A stretch of DNA of 64,000 bases from MedAcidi-G1 sp002294285 (GCA_963999645.1 CAXEUY010000004.1:62001-126000); one strand, 5' to 3'. Numbered from the stretch's first letter, positions 1 to 8,729 are shown. The notes: generated from the letters alone by a model not told the origin. Translations and numbers: made by a program.

Positions 1-271
1 TGGAAGATTTTCAGGTGGGACACACGGTTTTTGCGTTGGTCATGTCGCCCCAGAAGCAGTTGATGGGGGACCTATCGCACTAGTAGCAGAAGGTGACCGC
101 ATTGTTATAGACGTGCGTGAACATTCAATAGAACTTTTAGTTGATGATGATGAGTTGGAAAAACGTCGAAATAATTTGAAGCCATTTGAGCCTAGATACG
201 AGTCAGGTTTCTTAGCAAAGTATGCCCGTTTAGCGGCAGGAGCAGAACAAGGTGCGGTTACTAAGGCATAA
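1..271 (+). CDS. ilvD: Dihydroxy-acid dehydratase, C-terminal end (partial)
   Basis: Open from base 2 to the TAA at 269-271; the start lies outside the window. The visible 89 residues open with the family motif GRFSGGTHGF followed by VGHVAPEA, which is the conserved C-terminal part of IlvD/Edd iron-sulfur dehydratases. IlvD converts 2,3-dihydroxy-3-methylvalerate and 2,3-dihydroxyisovalerate to the 2-keto acids of isoleucine and valine. IlvD rather than Edd is supported by the ilvBNC genes that follow in the same direction. A promoter and attenuator lie between ilvD and ilvB, so the two are probably not controlled as one unit. Confidence 0.93.
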   Translation, partial: GRFSGGTHGFCVGHVAPEAVDGGPIALVAEGDRIVIDVREHSIELLVDDDELEKRRNNLKPFEPRYESGFLAKYARLAAGAEQGAVTKA

Positions 272-277
272 ATAAGG

Positions 278-306
278 TTGTTTGCTATTAGCTTCCCAGC
301 GATACT
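278..306 (+). promoter_or_regulatory. Putative promoter of the ilv leader
   Basis: TTGTTT at 278-283 and GATACT at 301-306 are separated by exactly 17 bases and resemble -35 and -10 hexamers. A start about seven bases after the -10 would fall on or next to the ATG of the leader ORF at 313, giving a leaderless transcript, a common arrangement in actinobacteria. The match is moderate (four of six bases in the -10), so this is inference. Confidence 0.45.
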
Positions 307-312
307 GGATAG

Positions 313-348
313 ATGCGAGAATTTTTCGTAGGTCTAGTAGTGATTTGA
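313..348 (+). CDS. Leader peptide of the ilvBNC attenuator
   Basis: An 11-codon ORF reads MREFFVGLVVI and stops at TGA 346-348. Five of its last six codons are Val, Leu, Val, Val, Ile (the other is Gly), the end products of the pathway it precedes. No Shine-Dalgarno is visible, but a -10-like GATACT ends six bases before the ATG, so translation is probably leaderless. The last base of its stop codon is the first base of the next hairpin. Role inferred: ribosome position on the Val/Leu/Ile codons senses charged tRNA and sets termination before ilvB. Confidence 0.75.
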   Translation: MREFFVGLVVI

Positions 349-372
349 CGTGCAGCCATTAAGGGTGCACGT
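348..372 (+). promoter_or_regulatory. Leader hairpin after the ilv leader peptide
   Basis: ACGTGCA at 348-354 and TGCACGT at 366-372 form a perfect 7-bp stem with an 11-nt loop. The left arm begins on the last base of the leader stop codon, so a ribosome stalled on the preceding codons would cover it. It ends one base before the foot of the terminator stem. It probably acts as a pause or switch element; I could not identify a convincing classical antiterminator pairing. Confidence 0.65.
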
Positions 373-373
373 T

Positions 374-404
374 TTGACCTCCCTGAAGGGAGGTCAATTG
401 CTTT
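374..404 (+). terminator. Intrinsic terminator (attenuator) before ilvB
   Basis: TTGACCTCCC at 374-383 pairs perfectly with GGGAGGTCAA at 388-397 around a TGAA loop, and is followed by TTGCTTTT. The 10-bp GC-rich stem plus T-rich tail is a standard Rho-independent terminator. It lies 40 bases upstream of ilvB and cannot be the end of ilvD alone because the leader ORF and a promoter lie between. It is read as the attenuator of ilvBNC. Confidence 0.8.
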
Positions 405-443
405 TAAGTCAAGTTTTAAATTAAGAAAGCAATCTGAGAAAAA

Positions 444-2186
444 ATGAACAGTGAACAAATAGATGGTGGAAGAGCCTTAATTAGGGCTCTTGAAAATGAA
501 GGTGTAGAAGTAATGTTCGGCCTGCCCGGTGGAGCGATACTCCCTGTGTACGACCCGATAATCGATTCCACTATCAGGCATATACTCGTACGCCATGAGC
601 AGGGTGCTGGACATATGGCTGAAGGCTATGCCCAGGCAACTGGTAAACCTGGTGTCGCTATGGTCACAAGCGGCCCAGCAGCCACAAACATAGTTACACC
701 ACTTTGTGATGCATATTTAGACTCGATCCCTTTAGTTGTAATTACAGGCCAAGTCCCATTAGCAGCAATAGGCACTGACGCATTCCAAGAGTGTGACACT
801 ACTGGAATCACCATGGGAGTAACAAAACACAATTTTCTTGTTAAAGACGCACAGGACATTCCCAGAATAGTGAAAGAAGCTTTTCATATTGCGACGACCG
901 GTAGACCGGGTCCAGTCCTTATTGATGTTCCTAAAGATATTGTCGATCCGAATAATCCGAAATCAGAACTCGAGTGGGTAGATGATGTCCAAATGGATTT
1001 ACCCGGTTACAACCCTGAGAAAAGTTTTGACCTTTCCGGAGTTGAGGAAGCTATAGAACTTATTAAAAATTCGAAGAAACCTATTTTCTACATTGGAGGA
1101 GGAATTCTCAAAGCAAGAGCAGCTGAAGCGCTAAGAGAATTAGTTGAACTCACCGGAATCCATGTAGTAACAACTCTCATGGCCAGAGGGGCTTTCCCTG
1201 ATAGTCACGAACTTTGTTTAGGAATGCCAGGAATGCATGGAAATTACACGGCGGTGACGTCCATGCAAAAATCTGATTTGTTAATCGCTCTGGGCGCGCG
1301 GTTTGATGACCGAGTAACAGGTAAAGTTGACGGTTTTGCACCAGATGCTCGAATAATCCATGTAGATATTGATCCCGCGGAAATAGGAAAAGTCAGAAGG
1401 CCAGATGTTGCAATAACAGGAGATTGTCGCCTGGTGATAGAGGCAATGGTCGATGCATTTAAAAAACAAGGAACAAAACAAACCGATCGCTCAGAATGGA
1501 AATCAACTATAAGTGGTTGGCAAGAAAGATTTCCTCTTGAATACGAGAACCATGAACCAGGAAATCGCTTAAAACCCCAATATGTGATTGAGCAACTTAG
1601 GGATTTAACCCCTGAAGATACAATAGTTGCTTCTGGGGTTGGACAGCACCAAATGTGGACAAGCCAGTATTGGAATTTTGAACACCCATATACCTGGATA
1701 AATTCAGGAGGATTGGGCACTATGGGATTTTCAATACCCGCTGCCATTGGTGCAAAAATAGGCAATCCAGATCGGATGGTCTGGGCAGTTGATGGAGATG
1801 GCTGCTTTCAAATGACAGCACAAGAGCTTGTAACCGCAACAGTGGAGAACATACCTATCAAAGTTGCTTTACTCAATAACTCCTACTTGGGCATGGTACG
1901 TCAGTGGCAGGACATGTTCTACGACGAGAGATACTCAGAGGTGTTTCTTTCAGAAGATGTACCGAATTATAAGGCGTGGGCAGAATCAATGGGATGCGTG
2001 GGTATAAGGGTAGACAGCCCTGAAGAGGTGCCAGAAGCTATTGCTGAAGCTAATCAGATAGAAGACCGGTCAGTTGTCATAGACTTTCGGACTGCACCTG
2101 AAGAGCGTGTTTACCCTATGGTTCCAGCTGGACAAGACAATTCTTCAATTGTTGTTCCACCATCGCAGGAAGGTAAAGAGCGGTGA
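444..2186 (+). CDS. ilvB: Acetolactate synthase large (catalytic) subunit
   Basis: This 580-residue protein is the usual length of a ThDP-dependent acetohydroxyacid synthase. It makes 2-acetolactate or 2-aceto-2-hydroxybutyrate from pyruvate, the first common step to Val, Leu and Ile. The N-terminal ThDP domain has GLPGGAILP and the cofactor-activating Glu in RHEQGAGHMAEGYA (E52). The middle domain holds the FAD site. The C-terminal ThDP domain has GDG followed by NNSYLGMVRQWQ. The stop overlaps the start of ilvN (GTGA), indicating translational coupling. Expression is probably set by the leader attenuator just upstream. Confidence 0.97.
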   Translation: MNSEQIDGGRALIRALENEGVEVMFGLPGGAILPVYDPIIDSTIRHILVRHEQGAGHMAEGYAQATGKPGVAMVTSGPAATNIVTPLCDAYLDSIPLVVITGQVPLAAIGTDAFQECDTTGITMGVTKHNFLVKDAQDIPRIVKEAFHIATTGRPGPVLIDVPKDIVDPNNPKSELEWVDDVQMDLPGYNPEKSFDLSGVEEAIELIKNSKKPIFYIGGGILKARAAEALRELVELTGIHVVTTLMARGAFPDSHELCLGMPGMHGNYTAVTSMQKSDLLIALGARFDDRVTGKVDGFAPDARIIHVDIDPAEIGKVRRPDVAITGDCRLVIEAMVDAFKKQGTKQTDRSEWKSTISGWQERFPLEYENHEPGNRLKPQYVIEQLRDLTPEDTIVASGVGQHQMWTSQYWNFEHPYTWINSGGLGTMGFSIPAAIGAKIGNPDRMVWAVDGDGCFQMTAQELVTATVENIPIKVALLNNSYLGMVRQWQDMFYDERYSEVFLSEDVPNYKAWAESMGCVGIRVDSPEEVPEAIAEANQIEDRSVVIDFRTAPEERVYPMVPAGQDNSSIVVPPSQEGKER

Positions 2187-2680
2187 AAAAGGTTCAACCA
2201 AGCTACAAGACTTTAGTAATAACCGTTGAGAACAAATTCGGTGTTCTAGCGCGCGTTAGTGGTCTTTTTTCCCGTCGCGGTGTGAATATCAAATCTTTAG
2301 CTGTTGCTCCTACCGATAAAGATGAATTTAGCCGCATCACAGTTGACGTCGACATCGAACTTGAATCCGTTTCACTTGATCAAATAATAAACCAACTTGA
2401 GAAGCTCATTAACGTGGTTGAAATACGTGCCCTTGACCCTTCCCAGTCGGTTGAAAGAGAATTGATGATTGTGACAGTGAAAGCTGAAGCGAATGAAAGA
2501 GATGAGCTTGTTGAGAATCTGGACAAAGTTGGGGGAAAAGTATTAAATATCGGAACTGACAGCATGATGCTTTCTTTAGTCGGAACACCATCTTTAATAG
2601 ATGATTTTGAATCTTTTTTGAGTAATTTTGGAATAGTTGAACTGCAGAGAACAGGTCGTGTTGCTCTAGATGCGTTGTAA
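2183..2680 (+). CDS. ilvN: Acetolactate synthase small (regulatory) subunit
   Basis: This 165-residue protein starts with GTG inside the ilvB stop. The N-terminal ACT domain (about residues 9-85) carries VENKFGVLARVSGLFSRRG, typical of IlvN. The second half is the ALS_ss C-terminal domain beginning near RELMIVTVKA. It binds valine and regulates IlvB. The length and both domains are complete. A 40-bp gap separates it from ilvC. Confidence 0.96.
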   Translation: MKKVQPSYKTLVITVENKFGVLARVSGLFSRRGVNIKSLAVAPTDKDEFSRITVDVDIELESVSLDQIINQLEKLINVVEIRALDPSQSVERELMIVTVKAEANERDELVENLDKVGGKVLNIGTDSMMLSLVGTPSLIDDFESFLSNFGIVELQRTGRVALDAL

Positions 2681-2720
2681 AAAGTTTTTATAGAGTAGAA
2701 AAAACAAATAGGAGAAAGTT

Positions 2721-3752
2721 GTGGCAAATATTTATTATGAAAATGATGTTGATCGCGAAGCGATCGCAAATCGCAAGGTAGCGATTTTAGGTTACGGATC
2801 ACAAGGTCATGCCCATGCTTTGAATTTGAAGGAATCAGGGATTGATGTGTGTGTTGGTCTAAGAGATGGCTCTGGATCTGCTGCAAAGGCTGAAGAAGCC
2901 GGATTGAAGGTTTGTTCACTCTCTGAAGCATCAGAGTGGGCAGACGTAATTATGCTTCTTCTGCCAGACACCGATCAGGCGGCTATATACGAAGAACACA
3001 TTGCCCCTAATTTGAAAGCTGGTGATGCCATCGCTTTTGCTCATGGATTCAATATTAGATTCGGTCTAATTACACCTCCTGATGATGTAGATGTGATTAT
3101 GGTCGCACCAAAAGGACCGGGGCATTTAGTTAGAAGGACCTATGTTGAAGGTGGTGGAGTTCCTTGCCTTATAGCAGTAGAACAAGATCCGTCAGGAGGA
3201 GCGAAAGACCTGGCGTTGGCTTACGCAGATGGGCTAGGAGGTGCTAAAGCAGGTGTTATTGAAACGACATTTACCGAAGAATGTGAAACGGATCTGTTCG
3301 GAGAACAGGTTGTGCTTTGTGGAGGGGTAACCGAACTAGTAAGAAGTGCTTTTGACACACTCGTTGACGCAGGCTATCAACCAGAGATCTGCTATTTCGA
3401 GTGTCTTCATGAATTGAAGCTAATTGTCGACCTTATGTACGAGCAGGGTATAGGAGGTATGCGTTACTCGGTGTCAGATACCGCTGAGTATGGTGATTTA
3501 ACACGTGGCCCTAGAGTCGTAGATGACCACGTTAGGGAGACCATGAAACAAATTCTAAGTGAAATCCAGTCTGGTGTCTTTGCTGAGGAATGGGTAAAAG
3601 AAGCTCACTCGGGTAGAGAGAATTTTTATGCTTTGGAAGAAAAAGGACGTCAACACAGAATTGAACAGGTTGGTTCAAAACTTCGTGACATGATGCCTTG
3701 GATTAGTGCGGGCAAAGTATCAGTTCAAGACGCATCAGGCGGACAGGGTTAA
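2721..3752 (+). CDS. ilvC: Ketol-acid reductoisomerase (NADP+), class I
   Basis: This 343-residue protein has the length of class I KARI. The Rossmann motif GYGSQGHAHALNLK begins at residue 24, and the C-terminal knotted domain carries the Mg-binding acidic residues in ETDLFGEQ and FECLHELKLIVDL. It isomerises and reduces acetolactate to 2,3-dihydroxyisovalerate. The start is GTG with a good AGGAGA ribosome site seven bases upstream. It is third in the ilvBNC operon. Confidence 0.97.
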   Translation: MANIYYENDVDREAIANRKVAILGYGSQGHAHALNLKESGIDVCVGLRDGSGSAAKAEEAGLKVCSLSEASEWADVIMLLLPDTDQAAIYEEHIAPNLKAGDAIAFAHGFNIRFGLITPPDDVDVIMVAPKGPGHLVRRTYVEGGGVPCLIAVEQDPSGGAKDLALAYADGLGGAKAGVIETTFTEECETDLFGEQVVLCGGVTELVRSAFDTLVDAGYQPEICYFECLHELKLIVDLMYEQGIGGMRYSVSDTAEYGDLTRGPRVVDDHVRETMKQILSEIQSGVFAEEWVKEAHSGRENFYALEEKGRQHRIEQVGSKLRDMMPWISAGKVSVQDASGGQG

Positions 3753-3776
3753 CACCTCGCAGAGGCCTTTACAAAA

Positions 3777-4655
3777 TTGACCAAACAGCAGGACAACTGG
3801 AGAGAGCTAAGTCGTCGAGCTGCTTTCTCCTCACATAGGTTAATTGGTTGGATTTATTGGGATCCTACAGCTATAGCTAATTATGCATCTCTCGGAGTTC
3901 CAGATGGTTTTGGTTACTATGTAGCAACCCGTGCAGCTACTTTAGGCAAAGCTGGAAACAAGGTAGTTTCCGCTGCCTTTTACTCGATACACCCAGATTT
4001 TATTTCAGCAAGTCTCGATGCATGTCGTGCACATACAACTTTTGAAGCAGCGGCAGCAGCTAGAGATGCTGCCGTAGCCCCTGGTTTAAAAAGTTTAACT
4101 CCAGAAATATGTGAACCTTTATCATCCATGTCGTCGAGTCTTTGGCAGACTGCCGAAGAGCTCCCTACAGCAGGCCGTGTACTTTTTTCCTCACTGTTGG
4201 AATGGCCACGCCATAAGGACCCGCTTACATCAGCCTGGTTGGCTGTAAACGCTATTCGTGAATGGAGGGGAGACACCCACTGGGCAATAATGATCAGTGA
4301 GGACATAGATGGTGTAATGGCCGGAATCCTTGACGGTGCTAGACACAACTATGATGACCACTGGCTCCCGCGTAGTCGAGGAGCAGATGATGCTGCAATT
4401 GCTACCGCACTAAATAAATTAACCGAACGCGGCTTTGCAGATGGGGAAAAAGTTACTCCCGAAGGTCTGGAATATCGTGAACAACTTGAGGGAAAGTTAG
4501 ACGATCTTACGAGTATTGCTTGGCAAAAACTCGGCTCTCATCAGACAGAAAAATTTCTCGAGTTAATCGAACCGGTCGGATACAGATATATCGAACATAT
4601 AGATAAGACAGCTGGCCCTAATTGGATGCCTGCGGCACGTGAAAAGATCAATTAG
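3777..4655 (+). CDS. SCO6745-family protein (SalK-like)
   Basis: A 292-residue protein with a TTG start 25 bases after ilvC. The layout (RRAAFSSHRLIGWIYW, then GFGYYVATRAATLGK, then VVSAAFYSIHPDFI) matches the actinobacterial SCO6745 family, whose fold is related to SalK. No enzymatic function is established for the family as far as I know. The C-terminal part (about 205-285) looks like the conserved region with EGLEYREQLE. No TM segment or signal peptide is seen. Position suggests co-transcription with ilvC, though it need not share a function. The ribosome site is weak, so the exact start is uncertain. Confidence 0.75.
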   Translation: MTKQQDNWRELSRRAAFSSHRLIGWIYWDPTAIANYASLGVPDGFGYYVATRAATLGKAGNKVVSAAFYSIHPDFISASLDACRAHTTFEAAAAARDAAVAPGLKSLTPEICEPLSSMSSSLWQTAEELPTAGRVLFSSLLEWPRHKDPLTSAWLAVNAIREWRGDTHWAIMISEDIDGVMAGILDGARHNYDDHWLPRSRGADDAAIATALNKLTERGFADGEKVTPEGLEYREQLEGKLDDLTSIAWQKLGSHQTEKFLELIEPVGYRYIEHIDKTAGPNWMPAAREKIN

Positions 4656-4666
4656 AAAGCTAACAC

Positions 4667-5869
4667 TCAGCTCATCCGTTGAATGATCATGGCCATTCCT
4701 TGACCGCCACCAACACACATGGTTTCAAGTCCAAATTCTTTGTCAGCGTCCTCAAGACCGTTAATTAAAGTAGTCATGATGCGAGCACCTGTCATTCCGA
4801 AAGGGTGCCCTAAAGCAATTGAGCCACCATTAACATTCAATTTGTCGTGGTCTATTCCGGTTTCCTCTGCTGAGGGAAGAACTTGAGCAGCAAAAGCCTC
4901 ATTTATCTCCACCAGATCAATATCACCGATTTTCATATTGGCTCGACCCAATGTCTGATTTATTGCATCAATAGGACCAAGCCCCATAATTTCCGGATTG
5001 AGAGCAGAAACTCCTGAAGCGACAATTTTAGCTAACGGGGTTACGCCTAATTCCGAAGCCTTTTCTTCACTCATCACAACTACAGCGGCAGCTCCGTCAT
5101 TCAACGGGCATGCATTTCCAGCAGTAACAGTACCATCAGGTCGAAAAACAGGATTGAGTTGTGAAACACTTTCATATGTCGTTCCAGCTCTTATTCCATC
5201 ATCTTCTGTTACCACAGTCCCATCAGGCAGAGTGTATGGAGTGATTTCACGCTCAAAAAATCCTCTAGACGCCGCATCTTCAGCTCGATTCTGCGACCTT
5301 ACACCCCACTCATCCTGAGCTTGTCGAGAGACTCCTTTACTTTGTGCAACATTTTCTGCTGTCTGACCCATAGCAATGTAAACATCTGGCAAACCCTGAG
5401 GTGGAGACCAGTTTTCAACTCCTTCTCCTGTACGTTCCGCGGTTCTAGTTTCCGCATCTTTGAATGAATCGTTATGCGGTCCGGTATCGGACGCTCCGAA
5501 CTGGTAACGGCTTACACACTCAACACCTCCAGCGACGAAAACATCTCCCTCTCCAGCCTTGATGGCATGAAACGCCATTCGGATTGTTTGCAATGAGGAG
5601 GAACAGTAACGATTAACAGTCACACCAGGAGCATCGATACCTGCCAAAAGACTTGCTATTCGTGCAATATTGTAACCTTGTTCACCACCTGGCTGACCAG
5701 TACCCCATAAAACGTCCTCAACCTGATTGGCTTGCAGTTGAGGGACTTTAGACAGTACATCTTTAATAATAAAAGCCGACATATCATCTGGTCTAGCTTC
5801 GGCAAGGCTTCCTTTATTTGCTCTACCGATTGGAGTTCTCGAAGTTGCAACTATTACAGCGTCAGACAT
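4667..5869 (-). CDS. Acetyl-CoA C-acyltransferase (thiolase)
   Basis: This 400-residue thiolase has all catalytic residues: nucleophilic Cys89 in NRYCSSS, His355 in GGSIALGHPFG and Cys385 in ETMCVGGGQG. It condenses or cleaves acyl-CoA thioesters, probably in beta-oxidation given the many acyl-CoA genes nearby. The start has a good site (GAGAGGATAATC before ATG). It follows the O-methyltransferase on the same strand after 80 bases. It does not look especially like mycobacterial FadA5 or FadA6, so its substrate is open. Confidence 0.93.
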   Translation of the reverse strand: MSDAVIVATSRTPIGRANKGSLAEARPDDMSAFIIKDVLSKVPQLQANQVEDVLWGTGQPGGEQGYNIARIASLLAGIDAPGVTVNRYCSSSLQTIRMAFHAIKAGEGDVFVAGGVECVSRYQFGASDTGPHNDSFKDAETRTAERTGEGVENWSPPQGLPDVYIAMGQTAENVAQSKGVSRQAQDEWGVRSQNRAEDAASRGFFEREITPYTLPDGTVVTEDDGIRAGTTYESVSQLNPVFRPDGTVTAGNACPLNDGAAAVVVMSEEKASELGVTPLAKIVASGVSALNPEIMGLGPIDAINQTLGRANMKIGDIDLVEINEAFAAQVLPSAEETGIDHDKLNVNGGSIALGHPFGMTGARIMTTLINGLEDADKEFGLETMCVGGGQGMAMIIQRMS

Positions 5870-5949
5870 GATTATCCTCTCAATTTGTTAACGATCTGCC
5901 GAGATCCTAACCGGCATAAATCGCGCTTGGTTATTTTTGCATAAAAAGT

Positions 5950-6633
5950 TTAACTTACCCGTTTAACCAAAGTTAAACCATCACCAATTGAGAGCATCAC
6001 TGAAGAAACTCTTTCATCTTCGGAAACGTGATCGTTAAATTTTTTAATAGAGATCGTGTCACTGTCAGAAACCTCTGAGTGGACTACACGGCCCGACCAT
6101 AAGACATTGTCGATTGCGATCAAACCGTGTTCTGACAATCTAGGAACAATTGCTTCGTAGTATTCCAAATAGCCTGATTTATCAGCATCAATAAAGGCAA
6201 AGTCTATTTTTTTGTCAACTGGCAAATCAGCTAGAGTCTTACTTGCAGGAGCGATAACTAGGTCAATCTTTTCTTCTACACCTGCTTTAATCCAATGTTC
6301 GCGAGCGATAGCAGTCCACTCTTCAGAAACGTCACAACACAACAGTTTTCCATTTTCCGGAAGAGCTTTAGCAATAGCCAAAGAAGAATAGCCTGTGAAG
6401 GTTCCAATTTCGACTGCAAATTTTGGCCTAATTACTGAAACCAGCATGTGCAAGAACATGCCTTGGTCTTGAGAAATTTGCATGGCAGAAACTCTTCCAA
6501 GCTTAGAAGTTTTGGAAATAAGGGACTTCTGATTTTCATCAGGCATGGAAGTATGTTCCAGAATGTATTCGAATAGCTCCTCATTAAGAAAAAAAGAACG
6601 AGGACGTGGTTTTTCGTTTGAATTATTCTGCAT
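5950..6633 (-). CDS. Class I SAM-dependent O-methyltransferase
   Basis: This 227-residue protein belongs to the caffeoyl-CoA/catechol O-methyltransferase family (methyltransferase 3). SAM motif I is VEIGTFTGYSSLAIA near residue 77; the metal-binding region is FAFIDADKSGYLEYYE, followed by IAIDNVLWSGRV, as in bacterial members of the family. These enzymes methylate a catechol-like hydroxyl with a divalent metal. The natural substrate cannot be told from the sequence. It is divergent from the aldehyde dehydrogenase with about 100 bases between. Confidence 0.9.
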   Translation of the reverse strand: MQNNSNEKPRPRSFFLNEELFEYILEHTSMPDENQKSLISKTSKLGRVSAMQISQDQGMFLHMLVSVIRPKFAVEIGTFTGYSSLAIAKALPENGKLLCCDVSEEWTAIAREHWIKAGVEEKIDLVIAPASKTLADLPVDKKIDFAFIDADKSGYLEYYEAIVPRLSEHGLIAIDNVLWSGRVVHSEVSDSDTISIKKFNDHVSEDERVSSVMLSIGDGLTLVKRVS

Positions 6634-6734
6634 ATAGCTTTCTATCCTAGATGTTAGATAAAAACGAAATCTAAGTTGCCAAACGCGGGTTTAGTCAGAA
6701 ATTTTTCAGAACCGCTTGACCGAGGAGAACAGTG

Positions 6735-8195
6735 ATGAATATTGACCCAGACGAGCAGTGGAAGTTGCTCATAGGTGGCGAATGGGTGGAAACTTCGGAA
6801 AAATATCCAATCGTCGACCCTTACACCACTGAGATCATTGGTTATGCACCAGAAGCTAGTTTGCTTAATGCGAGTGACGCCATGTCTTCTGCCAGTGATG
6901 CGCTGGATGGATGGCGAAACACTCCAATGGAACAAAGATGCCGTCTACTTGGAAACCTCGCAGACATACTTGACCATAAAACCCCAGAATGGGTTGATCT
7001 AGTTCAGTCAGAGACAGGATCAACGATAAATATTACGGAAACCTTGCAGGTTGCAGGAGGTTTCATCGACCGCTTCCGTTACTACTCAAGACCACAACGT
7101 ATAGACAGCTCAGAACTTCCTGTCAAACAAGGAGCGACTGCACTAGGTCCCGCGGGCCTTGTTGCAGCTTCTGTTTACCATCAACCGGTTGGAGTCGTCT
7201 TATGTATTACGCCTTACAATTTTCCTCTAACAAATGTTGCGGGGAAAATAGCGCCTGCATTGGTAATGGGTAACACATGCATCATAAAACCGGCCCCGCA
7301 AGACCCTCTTGGGATTTTGAGACTAGGTGAAGCTATAAACGAGGCAGGGTTCCCACCCGGAGTGATAAACATAGTGACTTCTTCTGGTTCAGAGGTCCCC
7401 GCATCAATGGTCGCATCCAAAGATGTGAACATGGTCAGTTTCACTGGCTCCACCACAGTTGGAAAGTCAATCTATGAGAGTGGAGCGGCAACGATGACTC
7501 GTGTCCTTATGGAACTAGGCGGCAAAGGCGCACTAATCATGACTGAAGATGCAAGTGTTGATGCGGCAATTGGGGCGATAGCAAGTGTCTGGGGTTTTCA
7601 TAGTGGTCAAATCTGCACGGCACCAACACGCGTTATTTGCCACCGGAAAATTTATGATCAAACAGTTGAAACTCTGTCAGCGGTAGCTGGAATGCTGAAA
7701 ATGGGAGACCCGAGAGAGCGTGACACTTTAGTAGGGCCTTTGATTTCAGAGCAACAGAGAGACAACGTTGAAAAATTTATTGAATCTGGTGTCGATTCAG
7801 GCGCAAAATTGGTTTGCGGTGGCCAAAGACCTGATGAACAAGGTTACTTCGTGCAACCTACTCTTTTAGCAGACTGCACTCCAGACATGCATGTTGTTAG
7901 GGAAGAGGCTTTCGGACCTGTTGTAGTAGTAATGCCACACGACAGTGACGAAGAAGCAATTCAAATGGCTAACGACTCCGATTATGGCCTATTTAGTTAT
8001 GTATATGCGGGAGATACCGCAAGGGCACATGAGATTGCAAAATCTATAGAAAGCGGCAATGTGGCGCTGAATAGCATCCAGCCTCATATGGAAGCTCCTT
8101 TCGGAGGTTTCAAAATGTCTGGGATAGGTCGAGATCGTGGAACCTGGGGTTTGAAAGCCTACAGTGAGCTTCAGGCAATTTCTTGGTTGGCTTAG
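6735..8195 (+). CDS. NAD(P)-dependent aldehyde dehydrogenase
   Basis: A 486-residue member of the ALDH superfamily. The cofactor region has SFTGSTTVGKSI; the general base Glu lies in MELGGKGA; the catalytic Cys is in HSGQICTAPTR; the C-terminal EEAFGPVVVV motif is present. It oxidises an aldehyde to the acid, substrate unknown. GTG-ATG occur in tandem; I choose the ATG at 6735 because the GAGGAG site then sits seven bases away, rather than four from the GTG at 6732. Confidence 0.93.
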   Translation: MNIDPDEQWKLLIGGEWVETSEKYPIVDPYTTEIIGYAPEASLLNASDAMSSASDALDGWRNTPMEQRCRLLGNLADILDHKTPEWVDLVQSETGSTINITETLQVAGGFIDRFRYYSRPQRIDSSELPVKQGATALGPAGLVAASVYHQPVGVVLCITPYNFPLTNVAGKIAPALVMGNTCIIKPAPQDPLGILRLGEAINEAGFPPGVINIVTSSGSEVPASMVASKDVNMVSFTGSTTVGKSIYESGAATMTRVLMELGGKGALIMTEDASVDAAIGAIASVWGFHSGQICTAPTRVICHRKIYDQTVETLSAVAGMLKMGDPRERDTLVGPLISEQQRDNVEKFIESGVDSGAKLVCGGQRPDEQGYFVQPTLLADCTPDMHVVREEAFGPVVVVMPHDSDEEAIQMANDSDYGLFSYVYAGDTARAHEIAKSIESGNVALNSIQPHMEAPFGGFKMSGIGRDRGTWGLKAYSELQAISWLA

Positions 8196-8261
8196 TGGCT
8201 AAAAGATATTCATCTACTCGATAAAGAGCTATGGTCGCTAATAGAAAAGAAAAGGAGAGTC

Positions 8262-8729
8262 ATGCTTGAGATTGGAAGTGAAGCCCCGAAATTTTCAGCT
8301 CCAGATCAGAACGGCAACATATTGTCTTTAGAAGACCTTTCAGGAAGCTGGGTATTGTTCTGGTGGTACCCCAAAGCATCAACGCCTGGTTGAACGATGC
8401 AAGGACAGGGGCTCCGTGACAGAGTCTCAGAATTTTCAGAATTGGGAGCAGTTGTTGTTGGTGCCAGTTTTGACACAGTAGAAGAGCAAAAGAAATTTGC
8501 CGATGAGCAGGGATTTTCATTTTCTTTAATTTCAGACTCAGACAGAAAAATCGGAGAACTCTACGGAACAGCTAGACCGGCAGATGACCCTGCTGCGGGT
8601 TTTTGCATGCGAACAAGTTTCTTGATTTCTCCCGACGGTTTGATAGCAGCTATTTGGGATCAAGACGCAATTAAAGATTTTCAGACTCATGGCGATGAAG
8701 TTCTATCTGTAATTCGTTCACATGGCTGA
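8262..8729 (+). CDS. Peroxiredoxin (Bcp/PrxQ-like), probable selenoprotein with in-frame TGA
   Basis: Reading through one TGA at 8391-8393 gives an unbroken 155-residue protein, the normal length of Bcp-type peroxiredoxins. The TGA is residue 44 and falls exactly at the peroxidatic Cys of the PxxxTxxC motif: YPKASTPG-TGA-TMQGQGLRD. The rest is intact, including the conserved Arg region MRTSFLISPDG. A strong AAAGGAG site precedes the ATG at 8262, upstream of the TGA. A hairpin follows the TGA at a SECIS-like distance. The resolving Cys usually five residues on is Gln; the only Cys is C115. It should reduce peroxides with a selenolate. The alternative, a nonsense mutation, is unlikely because a second gene in the window shows the same pattern. 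Confidence 0.85.
8408..8428 (+). promoter_or_regulatory. Candidate bacterial SECIS hairpin of the peroxiredoxin
   Basis: GGGGCTC at 8408-8414 pairs with GAGTCTC at 8422-8428 (seven pairs, two of them G-U) around the loop CGTGACA. The loop begins 21 nt after the TGA and has G as its second base, within the loose rules described for bacterial SECIS elements. A weaker alternative fold (ACaGG/CCGT) presents a GGCT loop at 8410-8413. Which forms is not decided here. Confidence 0.5.

Noticed and set aside
1244..1765. Long antisense ORF within ilvB
   Set aside because: It is a shadow of the ilvB codons with no ribosome site, domain or conserved motif; many similar antisense frames occur in this window and were left out.
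8391..8393. TGA in the peroxiredoxin as an inactivating mutation (pseudogene)
   Set aside because: It lies precisely at the catalytic Cys, the rest of the gene is intact, a SECIS-like hairpin follows, and a second gene in the window shows the same pattern.
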